64,000 bases of DNA from Paenibacillus woosongensis (lineage in GTDB: Bacteria; Bacillota; Bacilli; Paenibacillales; Paenibacillaceae): NCBI RefSeq assembly GCF_030122845.1, contig NZ_CP126084.1:1178001-1242000 (forward strand). Direction: 5' to 3'. Position numbers and translations under genes: made by a program. The notes under the pieces are model-generated. The model did not search any database. It was not told the origin of the DNA and saw nothing but the letters and a program-made list of their open reading frames with translations. The stretch's first letter is position 1. Each line of letters starts with the position of its first letter. Positions 18,527 to 26,907 of this stretch are shown here, in pieces.

Positions 18527-18555
18527 TAAGATGTAATGAACCAAACGGGGGGCTT

Positions 18556-18705
18556 ATGATGAGTCGAAAATTAATCAGATATAGCATGCAAATTGCCATG
18601 TTGAAACAATTATTTGCTCTGTCATTGATTTCGGAAAAAGAGTTTACTCTTATCAAAAACAAAACCATGAAGGAATACGATGTTGTTTCAGACCTGACTT
18701 CTTGA
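18556..18705 (+). CDS. Small SHOCT-like protein upstream of recombinase (copy A)
   Basis: 49 aa from ATG 18,556 after AACGGGGGG. The core MLKQLFALSLISEKEFTLI resembles the SHOCT domain (short helix, L-I/S-E-E-E-F, helix), which mediates oligomerisation or nucleic-acid binding in some proteins. It lies 70 bp upstream of the truncated recombinase and is almost identical to the copy at 22,361. A co-transcribed accessory factor for the recombinase is possible but unproven. Confidence 0.55.
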   Translation: MMSRKLIRYSMQIAMLKQLFALSLISEKEFTLIKNKTMKEYDVVSDLTS

Positions 18706-18776
18706 TTCATACAATTGTTGGTCTGCTTAACTCTTATTACACTGATCGTGATAATAAGACGAAAGGAGCCTTAACA

Positions 18777-19058
18777 ATGGGGTATGCAGTTGAAGTAATC
18801 AAAGCCAATCGGAAGCTATCAGATCGTGTTGGAGGAAGGCCAGACCGTCTGCGCGTTGCTCCTTATGCCAGAGTGAGTACCGACACGGAAGAACAGTTAA
18901 GCAGCTATAAGTCGCAAGTTGCTCACTATACAGATATGGTTAGCCAACGAAACGATTGGATATTGGTGGACATTTACGCGGATGAAGCCATCACTGGAAC
19001 CCAAGTGAAGAAACGTGATGATTTTCAACGGCTGGGAGTTTGTTGTCCAATAGGATGA
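18777..19058 (+). pseudogene. N-terminal fragment of large serine recombinase (copy A)
   Basis: ATG 18,777 follows GAAAGGAG. The first 86 codons match the complete recombinase at 22,582 and contain the catalytic-serine motif YARVSTDTEEQ. At 19,034 the homology ends and an unrelated frame adds a few residues to the TAG. The rest of the resolvase domain and the DNA-binding part are absent, so no activity is expected. Confidence 0.85.
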
Positions 19059-19446
19059 AATACATCAAAACTACGTGATCGGGTCTGTCGTAAGCGTCTA
19101 ATAAGTAAGTGTATAGGAACTCTCTTATCGACTTTCCTTTGGGGATAAATCGACGGATCAACCCATTGCGTCGTTCATTCTTTTGAATCTTGGTTACCGC
19201 AAATTCAATGAATGCAGGGACCGTTGTAAGCGTGTATTTGGCTCCATAGCGAGCACGATTCTGTTCATAGACGGCTTGCAGGGTCAAGACAAACATAGTC
19301 CACCAGGCACCAATGCCAAGAACGGGAATATATACAGCGCTTAGCAGTTCATGTCCGAAGTAAGACGGATTGAATAAGGTTTGGGTGATCAAGCCTCCTC
19401 CACAATGGCATAGGCCAATCCGAGGAGAAGAATCGCAGGCCAGCAC
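19037..19446 (-). pseudogene. Chimeric remnant with IS30-like transposase motif
   Basis: On the minus strand a hydrophobic segment (YIPVLGIGAWWTMFVLTLQA) is followed by NERRNGLIRRFIPKGKSI, a motif like the conserved C-terminal block of IS30-family transposases. The rest does not look like IS30. I read it as two fused fragments, possibly a membrane protein and a transposase scrap. Identity is uncertain. Confidence 0.3.
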
Positions 19447-19852
19447 CGGCCGGACCGACGGGCCAATTCCCGTACAAGCAATGCTCCTCGGCCATATAAG
19501 GGTGCCAGAAAAATGTAGTTTTCGATTGCATCACGGGAGACTAGAGGCTAATGCCAACCTCTCTGAGTATTTATTTCACTAAGATGTATTACTGGAAGCT
19601 TTTTTATTGAGAGCAGAGAACCTGTATTATATAGACTTTACTGCTTTCATAATATAGACGACCATTCCTATCAAAATTTAACGATAAAATATCAACAAAA
19701 TAAACTTGCGCACGGAACGCCTCACAGTTTTTTAGATCACGATTTCAACCCTTTACAATTGATATTTACAATATTATACATACCCTTTAGTACACCCATC
19801 TCGATTCATTTGCGTCTCCGCTACTCTAATCATTTTTTGGAGTTTATCAACA

Positions 19853-19858
19853 TATAAT
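19853..19858 (+). promoter_or_regulatory. Possible -10 box
   Basis: A perfect TATAAT lies 51 nt before ATG 19,904 and only 7 nt before an alternative ATG at 19,865. This argues for the later start. No good -35 was found. Confidence 0.4.
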
Positions 19859-19903
19859 GGTACAATGAACGAAAACTTATGTTTGGCGGTGAAACATAAA
19901 CAT

Positions 19904-20281
19904 ATGAGGAAACCTTGGAAAATCGCGGTAATAATAGTGTTGGCTGCTATTGTCCTAATTTTAATCGGGGGTGGCTTGTATATTAATAACATTGGGTACA
20001 ACAATGTAAAGAATATGTATAAGTTATATACCTCGGATCAGAAAGTAATTTTTGTAGAGAAAGATAACGATGGAAACAGGCAGTATCTTACCCGAGTAGC
20101 CGAGCCTGACGAACTTCTAAAGGAGCGAATGAAAAACGACGGCTGGAAATTCATTAGACAGGATGGTGCCGGATATTTTTTTGAAAAGGATAATCAAGAA
20201 GCAATTATTACTATCAAAAAATGGAATCATAAATATTTTATCTATAAGGTTCCGAACATAACTGTCAATATTGAGGGATAA
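19904..20281 (+). CDS. Small single-pass membrane protein, unknown function
   Basis: About 125 aa from ATG 19,904 (13 residues shorter than the longest frame, because TATAAT sits just before the upstream ATG). It has a basic N-terminus, one strong transmembrane helix (IAVIIVLAAIVLILIGGGLY) and an external domain of about 95 residues with alternating charged and aromatic strands. No family recognised. It stands alone, followed at once by a bidirectional terminator. Confidence 0.6.
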   Translation: MRKPWKIAVIIVLAAIVLILIGGGLYINNIGYNNVKNMYKLYTSDQKVIFVEKDNDGNRQYLTRVAEPDELLKERMKNDGWKFIRQDGAGYFFEKDNQEAIITIKKWNHKYFIYKVPNITVNIEG

Positions 20282-20316
20282 AGAAACCCGCTCATACAAA
20301 GGCGGGTTTCTTTACC
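20281..20316. terminator. Bidirectional terminator between convergent genes
   Basis: AAGAAACCCGC/GCGGGTTTCTT stem with a 10-nt loop and flanking A and T tracts, between the small membrane protein and the minus-strand amidase remnant. Confidence 0.85.
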
Positions 20317-20334
20317 CATTCTAAATAAGCATTA

Positions 20335-21304
20335 TTAATTGTCGGCTTTGTCTATTTCGTAACCATAGACTACAAAACCGCCTCCATACCAGTCTTGGAG
20401 GGTCGTCAACTCTTTTTTATCATCTGTATGTTGTGTAAGATATTTGTTGTTGTTATAATTTCCAGTATTCTTGGTAATTAACGCCGTGTGATCAATATCA
20501 CCGTCACCAGTAAAATCGGCGCTTACAGCATCACCAGTTTGTAAGTCGGTAACACTTGGAGCAACCCCGGCTCTTCCTCTCCAATGCAAATAGAATTTAT
20601 GCGCACCCCCCCATGTATAGGACGGAACCAATGGGCCAAAATGCCAAGATTCATTGCTTGTGTAGTGGGCTCCGTACTGGAAATTCATTCCTCCCGCGCG
20701 AAGGGACTGCGACACAAAGTTTGCGCAGTCGTTCCATTTGGTCCAACATTTTTTGTCTGTCACATCACACCCTGCTTTTTCAGCGTAGTAGGTAGAATAT
20801 ACCGGATTGCGACCATCCCACCATTCGTAGGCATAATCTCTGGCAGCAATGTTATCGTACCCGTTTGACGCTGCGGTTAAAGATATGTCCGTGGCGTTCT
20901 CTAACGCTTTTGCGGAATCCGGAGCCTCATTACCTGCCGTTGTTGGTGCATCGAAAACTGGCAGAAGGAGAGCCAATTCGTCAGTTTGGTCTTTAGAGGG
21001 CTGTACCCGTTGGTTCAGCAGGTTTTTGTACTCGTTCAATTGATCATTCTTTGCGTAGTTTTCATTCAAATCAATGAACTTAACGAAAGCTAATATTTTC
21101 TTCATGTCCTCCGCGTTAAACTCATCAAAGGCAGTTCCCAACGAAAGAACATACTGTTGATATTCAACATTGTCAAAATCTGCTGTCATTTGCACACCTT
21201 TTTTGAGCATGTGCTGATCCACAAGTTCAATAGCATCCCTGTGTTCAATCAATCCTTTTTCTGTTTCCTGATCGGGGTCACCTGGAAGTACCGGATATAA
21301 AAAT
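20335..21304 (-). pseudogene. Amidase_6-type secreted peptidase-like protein, 5'-truncated
   Basis: The minus-strand frame encodes about 305 aa from a TTG at 21,252. It continues open upstream as FLYPVLPGDPDQETEKG to a stop at about 21,305, so homology runs past any usable start. The C-terminal half is the putative amidase domain (NlpC/P60-related): YDNIAARDYAYEWW, the catalytic-cysteine region DCANFVSQSLRAGG, and GDIDHTALITK with the histidine. Such proteins are normally exported, but no signal peptide remains. The core is intact, while start and export signal look lost. Confidence 0.6.
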
Positions 21305-21417
21305 TAGTTCTCCGTTCCTGTCGCCGCGCTGTTGCTTTTGGTCGCCACGATTTTGCAGACTTGTCAGCCATCATCCGCTTCCTTCTACCTCGAACACAAT
21401 GCTTTAACCTATTGTCC

Positions 21418-21672
21418 TAGCGCTGGGAACAAATGTCGCAGGATCGAACGGAGCGCGTGCTGCTGATCTGTGATGAATCCTACCTTATGATCAAGCCGAA
21501 CGTTCCGCAAAGCCTTGTCTTTCTGAGAAATGTCGAAAAGTGAGCCCGGAAATACGAACCAGCCTCGCTATTGTTTCACACACTGTCGTAGATTTTTTTA
21601 GTCCCCGAAGTCAAGATGTACGGTCAAGCGCTTCTTGATATTCCTTGCATTAAAATCTCGATGGGAACCGGC
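21418..21672 (+). pseudogene. VirB4/TraE-like conjugation ATPase remnant
   Basis: Translated pieces in shifting frames give WEQMSQDRTERVLLICDESY, LMIKPNVPQSLVFLRNVEK, then after a stop ARKYEPA, AIVSHTVVDF and VPEVKMYGQALLDIPCIKI. This matches the Walker B end and following segment of CD1110-type VirB4 ATPases of Gram-positive integrative conjugative elements. A stop after NVEK and an extra T in the T-run near 21,600 are clear lesions. It indicates that a conjugative element once lay here. Confidence 0.7.
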
Positions 21673-21784
21673 GGATGACGATGTCTTGAAATACTTCACG
21701 TTCTTTTCCCTCAAATTGATTCATCATTTTTTCGAGCTTTCTGACAAAGCTTAGAACCTCTCTTGTTGGGACCATTTCTTCCAT
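21673..21784 (-). pseudogene. N-terminal fragment of an unrecognised minus-strand gene (copy B)
   Basis: From the minus-strand ATG at 21,784, preceded by GAGGTGATCACATT, it encodes MEEMVPTREVLSFVRKL, EKMMNQFEGKEREVFQDIVI. It then runs into the antisense of the VirB4 remnant and soon stops. The good binding site and clean codons suggest this was a real gene cut by recombination. Copy A preserves more of the downstream part, with stops. Confidence 0.5.
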
Positions 21785-22286
21785 AATGTGATCACCTCGC
21801 CATCATTATAGCTCACGATGCCGAAGATTTCTAATCTGTACAAAGAGCTTTCTATCCTCTCCGATTTATTTTTTTCGCAGAAAGGTCCGATTTTGGCTTC
21901 AAAATGAAACGGATGATAGAGGGGCATGTCCCCTGCTGTTTTTCTGTACCTTGAAAATCAAATACCATCCATTCCGGTACGTTCCTCGCATGTCTAGGAA
22001 GCCAAATTGCAGGTGCGCCATGACCACCCTGCCTTTTTTCGGAAAAGAAGACAACAAGGTGAGAGCGATTTTTGCCCGTGCAATAATAAATGGTGGTTCC
22101 ATTTTTGGCGATGACCCATGCGGGGGATAATGATACTTCCGTCCAGCCACAGCTCTGCTTTTAGGCAGATCACGCAATGGGGGCGGCTTGCAGCGATCCT
22201 GGGAGAGGTATTCTGACAATACCTATGAGGCCGTTAACCACCGGCCGCTGGAATTGGATTTATGCGATACAACCAAAACAAGGAAG

Positions 22287-22331
22287 AACAGAGATGCGTA
22301 TAAGGTGATCGTCCTTTGTCGCATCTCTGTT
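22287..22331 (+). promoter_or_regulatory. Conserved hairpin upstream of the SHOCT-like ORF (copy B)
   Basis: The same 12-bp perfect stem as at 18,482-18,526, retained in both copies although the surrounding sequence has drifted. Confidence 0.5.
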
Positions 22332-22360
22332 TTAGATGTAATGAACCAAACGGGGGGGTT

Positions 22361-22510
22361 ATGATGAGTCGAAAATTAATCAGATATAGCATGCAAATTG
22401 CCATGTTGAAACAATTATTGGCTCTGTCACTGATTTCGGAAAAAGAGTTTACTCTTATCAAAAACAAAACCATGAAGGAATACGATGTTGTTTCAGACCT
22501 GACTTCTTGA
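22361..22510 (+). CDS. Small SHOCT-like protein paired with large serine recombinase (copy B)
   Basis: 49 aa, ATG after CGGGGGGG. The core MLKQLLALSLISEKEFTLI fits the SHOCT pattern. It ends 71 bp before the recombinase start and is probably co-transcribed with it. It differs from copy A by one conservative residue (Leu for Phe), which suggests selection or recent duplication. Its role is unknown, and an accessory or directionality factor for the recombinase is a testable idea. Confidence 0.6.
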   Translation: MMSRKLIRYSMQIAMLKQLLALSLISEKEFTLIKNKTMKEYDVVSDLTS

Positions 22511-22581
22511 TTCGCACAATTGTTGGTCTGCTTAACTCTTATTACACTGATCGTGATAATAAGACGAAAGGAGCCTTAACA

Positions 22582-24357
22582 ATGGGGTATACAGTTGAAG
22601 TAATCAAAGCCAATCGGAAGCTATCAGATCGTGTTGGAGGAAGGCCAGACCGTCTGCGCGTTGCTCCTTATGCCAGAGTGAGTACCGACACGGAAGAACA
22701 GTTAAGCAGCTATAAGTCGCAAGTTGCTCACTATACAGATATGGTTAGCCAACGAAACGATTGGATATTGGTGGACATTTACGCGGATGAAGCTATCACG
22801 GGAACCCAAGTGAAGAAACGTGATGATTTTCAACGGCTGATAAAGGATTGCATGGATGGCAAAATTGATATGGTTATTACCAAGTCCATTTCAAGGTTTG
22901 CCAGAAATACTGTGGACACTTTGAAATATGTTCGCATGTTGAAAGAAAGAAACGTCGCTGTATTTTTTGAGAAAGAGAATATCAACACGCTTACTATGGA
23001 TGGGGAATTGTTACTAACCATTTTAAGTTCGGTTGCTCAACAAGAGGTTGAGAATATTTCTTCTATTGTAAAAATGGGCTTGAAAATGAAAATGCAACGT
23101 GGGGAACTGGTTGGATTTCAAAGCTGCCTTGGATATGACTATGATCCCGTTACCAAACAGATATCGGTAAACGAAGAAGAAGCTAAGATTGTACGCTACA
23201 TCTTTGAGCGCTATATTTCTGGTGTTGGTGCATACGTGATTGCAAAAGAACTGATGGAATTCGGATATAAGACGAAAAGAGGGAATCCCGAATGGAATGA
23301 TACAACTGTTCTAGGCATTATTAAGAATGAGAAATATAAAGGTGATCTCCTTCAGGGAAAGACGTTTACTCTCGATCCGATTTCCAAGCGCAGACTTGAA
23401 AATCATGGTGAGGAAGATCAATACTACATCAAAAATCATCATGAGCCAATTGTCAGCGAAGAAGTCTTTAACAAGGCACAGGATATATTGCACCGTAGAG
23501 GAAAAAATCGCGGGAAGCTTAAACAAGGCAGTAAACGGGAAAAATACAGTAGGAAATTCGCTTTTAGCAGCAAGTTGGAATGTGCGTTCTGTGGTTCCAA
23601 CTTCTCTCGGCGGAGTTGGAATAGTGGTACATCGCATGAAAAGACAATTTGGCAGTGTACCACTAACACGAAGAAGGGAAAAAGATTTTGTCCGCACAGC
23701 AAAGGAATAGAAGAAAAAATTATTGAAGGTGCATTTATTGAAACGTACAAATTAGTTTGTAGTAATCATAAGGATGTGTTAGACGAATTATTAATCAGAA
23801 TGGAATCCGTATTTAGTGACCAGAACAATCAAAAACAATTGAACAAAATTATAAATGAAATCCAGGCGATTGAACATAAGCGCTGTAAACTGATCGACTT
23901 GCATCTGGAAGAAAAAATAGACCGCCCAACATATGAGCGTAAGTTTGAGGAACTCGAATCCACGTTGACCGAACTGCTCGACGAAAGAGAGGGATTGGAG
24001 GAAGCGGCGCAAGAAGAAATCAATATCGAGAAAAGAATTGAACATTTCCGCAAAGTGCTTCAAACGAATGCCATCCTGTCTACATTTGACCGGAATGTGT
24101 TTGAGAGCGTCGTTGATAAAGTTATAATTGGAGAGAGCCTTAATGAAGGTAACCCTAATCCTTATAAGCTAACTTTTATCTATAAAACAGGCTTTACGAG
24201 CAGCGTTCAAGCCAAGATGGGCAGGCAAAATCGAAAAAAGCCCTCAGTAAATGAAAGGAGTGATTCATGTTCCTATTCCCAACTCAACACATGTGGAGTG
24301 CTGCTCACTGTTGGTTTGGAGCGGGACATAATTCGGAGATGTCTTGGCGAAAAATAG
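22582..24357 (+). CDS. Large serine recombinase (site-specific integrase)
   Basis: 591 aa from ATG 22,582 after GAAAGGAG; the frame is open 25 codons further upstream, without a start signal. The resolvase N-domain carries the catalytic serine in YARVSTDTEEQ and SRFARNTVDT. A recombinase domain follows (about 165-300), then a zinc-ribbon domain (CAFCGSNF ... WQCTT ... RFCPHSKG, about 330-375) and a long coiled coil (about 400-500). Such enzymes integrate and excise conjugative elements or phages. Next to the VirB4 remnant, it is probably the integrase of a decayed integrative element. The last ~40 residues look unrelated to the family and may be read-through. A terminator follows. Confidence 0.92.
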   Translation: MGYTVEVIKANRKLSDRVGGRPDRLRVAPYARVSTDTEEQLSSYKSQVAHYTDMVSQRNDWILVDIYADEAITGTQVKKRDDFQRLIKDCMDGKIDMVITKSISRFARNTVDTLKYVRMLKERNVAVFFEKENINTLTMDGELLLTILSSVAQQEVENISSIVKMGLKMKMQRGELVGFQSCLGYDYDPVTKQISVNEEEAKIVRYIFERYISGVGAYVIAKELMEFGYKTKRGNPEWNDTTVLGIIKNEKYKGDLLQGKTFTLDPISKRRLENHGEEDQYYIKNHHEPIVSEEVFNKAQDILHRRGKNRGKLKQGSKREKYSRKFAFSSKLECAFCGSNFSRRSWNSGTSHEKTIWQCTTNTKKGKRFCPHSKGIEEKIIEGAFIETYKLVCSNHKDVLDELLIRMESVFSDQNNQKQLNKIINEIQAIEHKRCKLIDLHLEEKIDRPTYERKFEELESTLTELLDEREGLEEAAQEEINIEKRIEHFRKVLQTNAILSTFDRNVFESVVDKVIIGESLNEGNPNPYKLTFIYKTGFTSSVQAKMGRQNRKKPSVNERSDSCSYSQLNTCGVLLTVGLERDIIRRCLGEK

Positions 24358-24370
24358 AGCATAACCAGTG

Positions 24371-24405
24371 AAAGCCTGTGGTCTAATTCTCCACAGGCTT
24401 TTTTG
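24371..24405 (+). terminator. Terminator of the serine recombinase gene
   Basis: AAGCCTGTGG/CCACAGGCTT stem with a 9-nt loop and a T6 tract. Confidence 0.88.
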
Positions 24406-24567
24406 AGTTAAGTTTTGCTAACATTTAGTGTTGACTTTTCCGCTAAACTAACTGGCAGGATATTACAGTCGTTTCTCGAATACTTTCGGGGTTGGATAAA
24501 TTTATAAACCCTGTGAATATAACGTTATCCGAAAGATGCGATAATTTTATAGGTGAGGGTGATTCGA

Positions 24568-24803
24568 TTGGAGCAAGGACTTATTGTATTGTTGAACGGA
24601 ACCTCAAGTTCAGGAAAGACTAGTATTTCTATGGAACTGATCAATCAGAAAGAGATTCTTTTTCATCATTTATCAATTGATGATTTTTTTCATAACTTCA
24701 ATGATTTTATTGATAAAAAATTTCCGGATTTTAAACCTGCAAGAGAAGTAGATGATCAAGTTATTGCACAAATCATTTTTGATCCCATAGCCTCAATGTA
24801 ATA
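24568..24803 (+). pseudogene. Chloramphenicol phosphotransferase-like protein, 5' half (split gene)
   Basis: The TTG at 24,568 follows AGGTGAGGGTG. The product starts EQGLIVLLNGTSSSGKTS, a P-loop (GTSSSGKT) typical of CPT-like kinases, then HHLSIDDFFHNFNDF, and breaks at DPIASM followed by a stop created by the insertion. The reading frame resumes at 26,908. One 18-bp copy joins the halves perfectly (DPIASMYYATIKLFSEMG), giving an ancestral protein of about 190 aa. Confidence 0.85.
24783..24800 (+). repeat. 18-bp direct repeat, left end of 2.1-kb insertion
   Basis: TCCCATAGCCTCAATGTA, identical to 26,908-26,925. It lies inside the CPT-like gene, so it is a duplicated target or a crossover site. 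Confidence 0.9.
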
Positions 24804-24963
24804 CCCCTGACATTTCCACGTCGGGAACTTTTTTATTATCATTAGTTAGCAGGATTTAGTTGGATATTGACGAAGACACAGGAAGTGGGGACTATTTTCG
24901 AGATTAAAAAATTCATTACAAAGAACATATTGGAGCGACGGAATTTTTTTAAAGGAGCAGATA

Positions 24964-26037
24964 ATGAAAAGCGTATTTTCACGACTATTTCAGGTGTTAA
25001 ATAGCAGCAGCGGCCAACCCCACGAGGACTTTTTGACTGAAGTGTTCGCCGAACTTCTCTGTGATCAGGAGACGATGATCGATTTTCTTGGAAAAGTATT
25101 AGAAATACCGGTGCAGGAAGCGGAGCATTCATCTATTACAACACAAGTTACTTTTCCGGCTTTGCCCCATCATCAAATGGATAGCCGCCCGGATATGGTG
25201 ATACGATTTTACGAAGGACAGAAACCATATGTTTTGTTCATCGAAAGCAAGCTAGGCTCTCCGGAAGGAACAGATCAACTGTCTAGATATGCGGACCACC
25301 TCGGTGTACTCACTAATCAAGGAACGAAATGTTATTTAATTTACTTAACTCAATATTCTGATGAAAAGGATGCTTCGCTCGTTTTAGCGAATCACAACAA
25401 CATAGTTTTCAGGCAGCTGCGGTGGTTTCAAATTTTCAAGTGGATGAAGCAGTTGGAATCGAAGAATATCTATGCGTCCAAAGTATTGGATTATATGGAG
25501 GAGATCGGATTGAAAGATAATCGGCAGTTCACACCAGTTGACGTATATGCTATTCAAAATATGAATCGGCTACAACGCATGATGGACGAGTGTATGGATG
25601 GAGTAGTAGACGGTGTGATGACCAAACATTTCGGTAAGGCAATTCAGCAAAGCAACCGTCATACTCAGTTAAAGTACATGGAACGGTACGTTAAAGCTAG
25701 CGAGCAGGAGGGTCGAGCCACCGAGGTGGTTGTTGGTTTTTACTTAACAGATGACGATTACCCCATTGTTTCCGTTGCTTATGAATTCTGTGAAGGACGC
25801 TGCCCAAACTTTCCTAAAGTTGTGGCAGCCATGCAGAACTTTATTGCTACACATTCGGGCTGGGAAACTTTCGATCTAAACACTGATGCAGAATGGCAAG
25901 GGATTTCTTGTGATCGTAGTTTAGTCGATTTTCTTCATTACGAAGATCACATCAACGAAATTCAAAAGTTTTTCCTGGAGAAATTAAATGAGCTTCATGA
26001 TATCAAAGTTAAAAATCCAGACTTACACTGGAAATAA
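24964..26037 (+). CDS. PD-(D/E)XK nuclease-fold protein (PDDEXK_4-like)
   Basis: 357 aa, ATG after AAAGGAG. N-terminal helix with HEDFLTEVFAELL (E21), then SRPDMVIRF (D77), YVLFIESKLGS (E94-x-K96) and QLSRYADHL (Q105xxxY109). This is the full E...D...ExK...QxxxY set of the PD-(D/E)XK phosphodiesterase fold. The rest is helical and of unknown role. Proteins of this kind occur as orphan nucleases in accessory and defence regions, so a DNA- or RNA-cleaving role is inferred. It is the main cargo of the 2.1-kb insertion and seems intact. Confidence 0.75.
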   Translation: MKSVFSRLFQVLNSSSGQPHEDFLTEVFAELLCDQETMIDFLGKVLEIPVQEAEHSSITTQVTFPALPHHQMDSRPDMVIRFYEGQKPYVLFIESKLGSPEGTDQLSRYADHLGVLTNQGTKCYLIYLTQYSDEKDASLVLANHNNIVFRQLRWFQIFKWMKQLESKNIYASKVLDYMEEIGLKDNRQFTPVDVYAIQNMNRLQRMMDECMDGVVDGVMTKHFGKAIQQSNRHTQLKYMERYVKASEQEGRATEVVVGFYLTDDDYPIVSVAYEFCEGRCPNFPKVVAAMQNFIATHSGWETFDLNTDAEWQGISCDRSLVDFLHYEDHINEIQKFFLEKLNELHDIKVKNPDLHWK

Positions 26038-26076
26038 CTATTTAAAAAAGAAGGGTAAAAGGACTTGGAGGAAAAT

Positions 26077-26328
26077 ATGAACATTACCCAAATTGAAGAA
26101 GCCTTGAATATTCCCGAAACATCGCTGCGTTGTCAACGTGTGCTTGATGAAGTCCAACCCGTGCTTCGTCAACTTATGCATGAGTTCAAAAACAAATATG
26201 CTAACGCCGCCCCGGAATTGCTCAATTACCATGTGCACACCTATGAAGCTACGCTTCGTACAACGATGCATGATGCTCGGAATCCGAAATATGCGAATAA
26301 GAAGCAAAATTCACAGTCAGGGCTTTAA
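26077..26328 (+). CDS. Small protein of unknown function in the insertion
   Basis: 83 aa from ATG 26,077 after TTGGAGGAAAAT; the frame opens 4 codons earlier. It starts 40 bp after the nuclease gene on the same strand, so co-transcription is likely. The sequence is mostly helical (LNIPETSLRCQRVLDEVQP, RQLMHEFKNKYANAAP). No family recognised. Its 3' end overlaps the minus-strand acetyltransferase frame by 80 bp, so the tail of one of them is probably not native. Confidence 0.5.
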   Translation: MNITQIEEALNIPETSLRCQRVLDEVQPVLRQLMHEFKNKYANAAPELLNYHVHTYEATLRTTMHDARNPKYANKKQNSQSGL

Positions 26329-26887
26329 ATAGGTAGGGGTTTATCGTAGTATCTCTACCTGCAATCGTAGTCAAAATATCTTGAATTTTGACTTCCTTTA
26401 TGTTGATAATATCGAAGATGTCCATGTGATTGTTTTCTTTCTTATAAATAGCAATAGCGTTCTCCTTTTCCAAGTAATAAATATCATTACAAAAAACGTT
26501 CAGGCAATAATACATTAAAATTCCTTGAGTGTAATCAGTTCCAAAACGTTGAGAAACGGGCATTCTTTCTGATGCAAATTTGTAAATAAAACGAAAATCA
26601 TCTGCTTGACTTACATTGAGTTTTCTAATGCCTGTATGCTCAAATTGGCTTGGTGTAAAGTCCATTGAGAATAGATGCTCTTCTACTGCTTTAAATCCAA
26701 ACTTGGGATAAAAGTCAAGAACCGTATTGTTGGCAAAGAGGTACATGAAATCATACTTGTTCTCATATTCCTCTAAAACCTTGTTTGCATTCTCCCCCTT
26801 AATCCTCAAAAGTGACTGTCTGTATATTAATGGTATTATCCCGTATTTACTAGGTAGAATATGATTATATTCAACAATTCTGCTCAT
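26249..26887 (-). CDS. GNAT-like acetyltransferase, probably truncated
   Basis: 212-aa minus-strand frame. Residues 40-80 (EEYENKYDFMYLFANNTV, DFYPKFGFKAVEEH) look like the C-terminal part of a GNAT domain, and the rest (from about 85) resembles the second domain of two-domain GNAT proteins. The acetyl-CoA loop (Q/RxxGxG/A) is not visible, and no good binding site precedes the ATG. The last 26 residues are antisense to the 83-aa ORF. I think both ends are damaged. Confidence 0.5.
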   Translation of the reverse strand: MSRIVEYNHILPSKYGIIPLIYRQSLLRIKGENANKVLEEYENKYDFMYLFANNTVLDFYPKFGFKAVEEHLFSMDFTPSQFEHTGIRKLNVSQADDFRFIYKFASERMPVSQRFGTDYTQGILMYYCLNVFCNDIYYLEKENAIAIYKKENNHMDIFDIINIKEVKIQDILTTIAGRDTTINPYLFKALTVNFASYSHISDSEHHASLYEA

Positions 26888-26907
26888 AAGTAAGTTAACT
26901 CACATAC

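Larger units (their letters stand above)
17872..19034 (+). repeat. ~1.16-kb direct repeat, copy A (broken recombinase end)
   Basis: Aligns with 21,673-22,839 with a few percent of substitutions and small indels. It covers the start of a minus-strand gene, a noncoding stretch, a long-stem hairpin, the SHOCT-like small ORF and the first 86 codons of a serine recombinase. The 3' limit is sharp: CAACGGCTG is shared, then the copies diverge. Confidence 0.85.
21673..22839 (+). repeat. ~1.16-kb direct repeat, copy B (complete recombinase end)
   Basis: Partner of 17,872-19,034. Copy B continues into the full recombinase, so copy A is the derived, truncated one on its 3' side. Copy A keeps more of the minus-strand gene on the 5' side. 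The ~3.8-kb spacing holds unrelated debris. Confidence 0.85.

Noticed and set aside
21899..22219. 106-aa minus-strand ORF in repeat copy B
   Set aside because: Not maintained in copy A (indels shift the frame), so it is unlikely to be coding.
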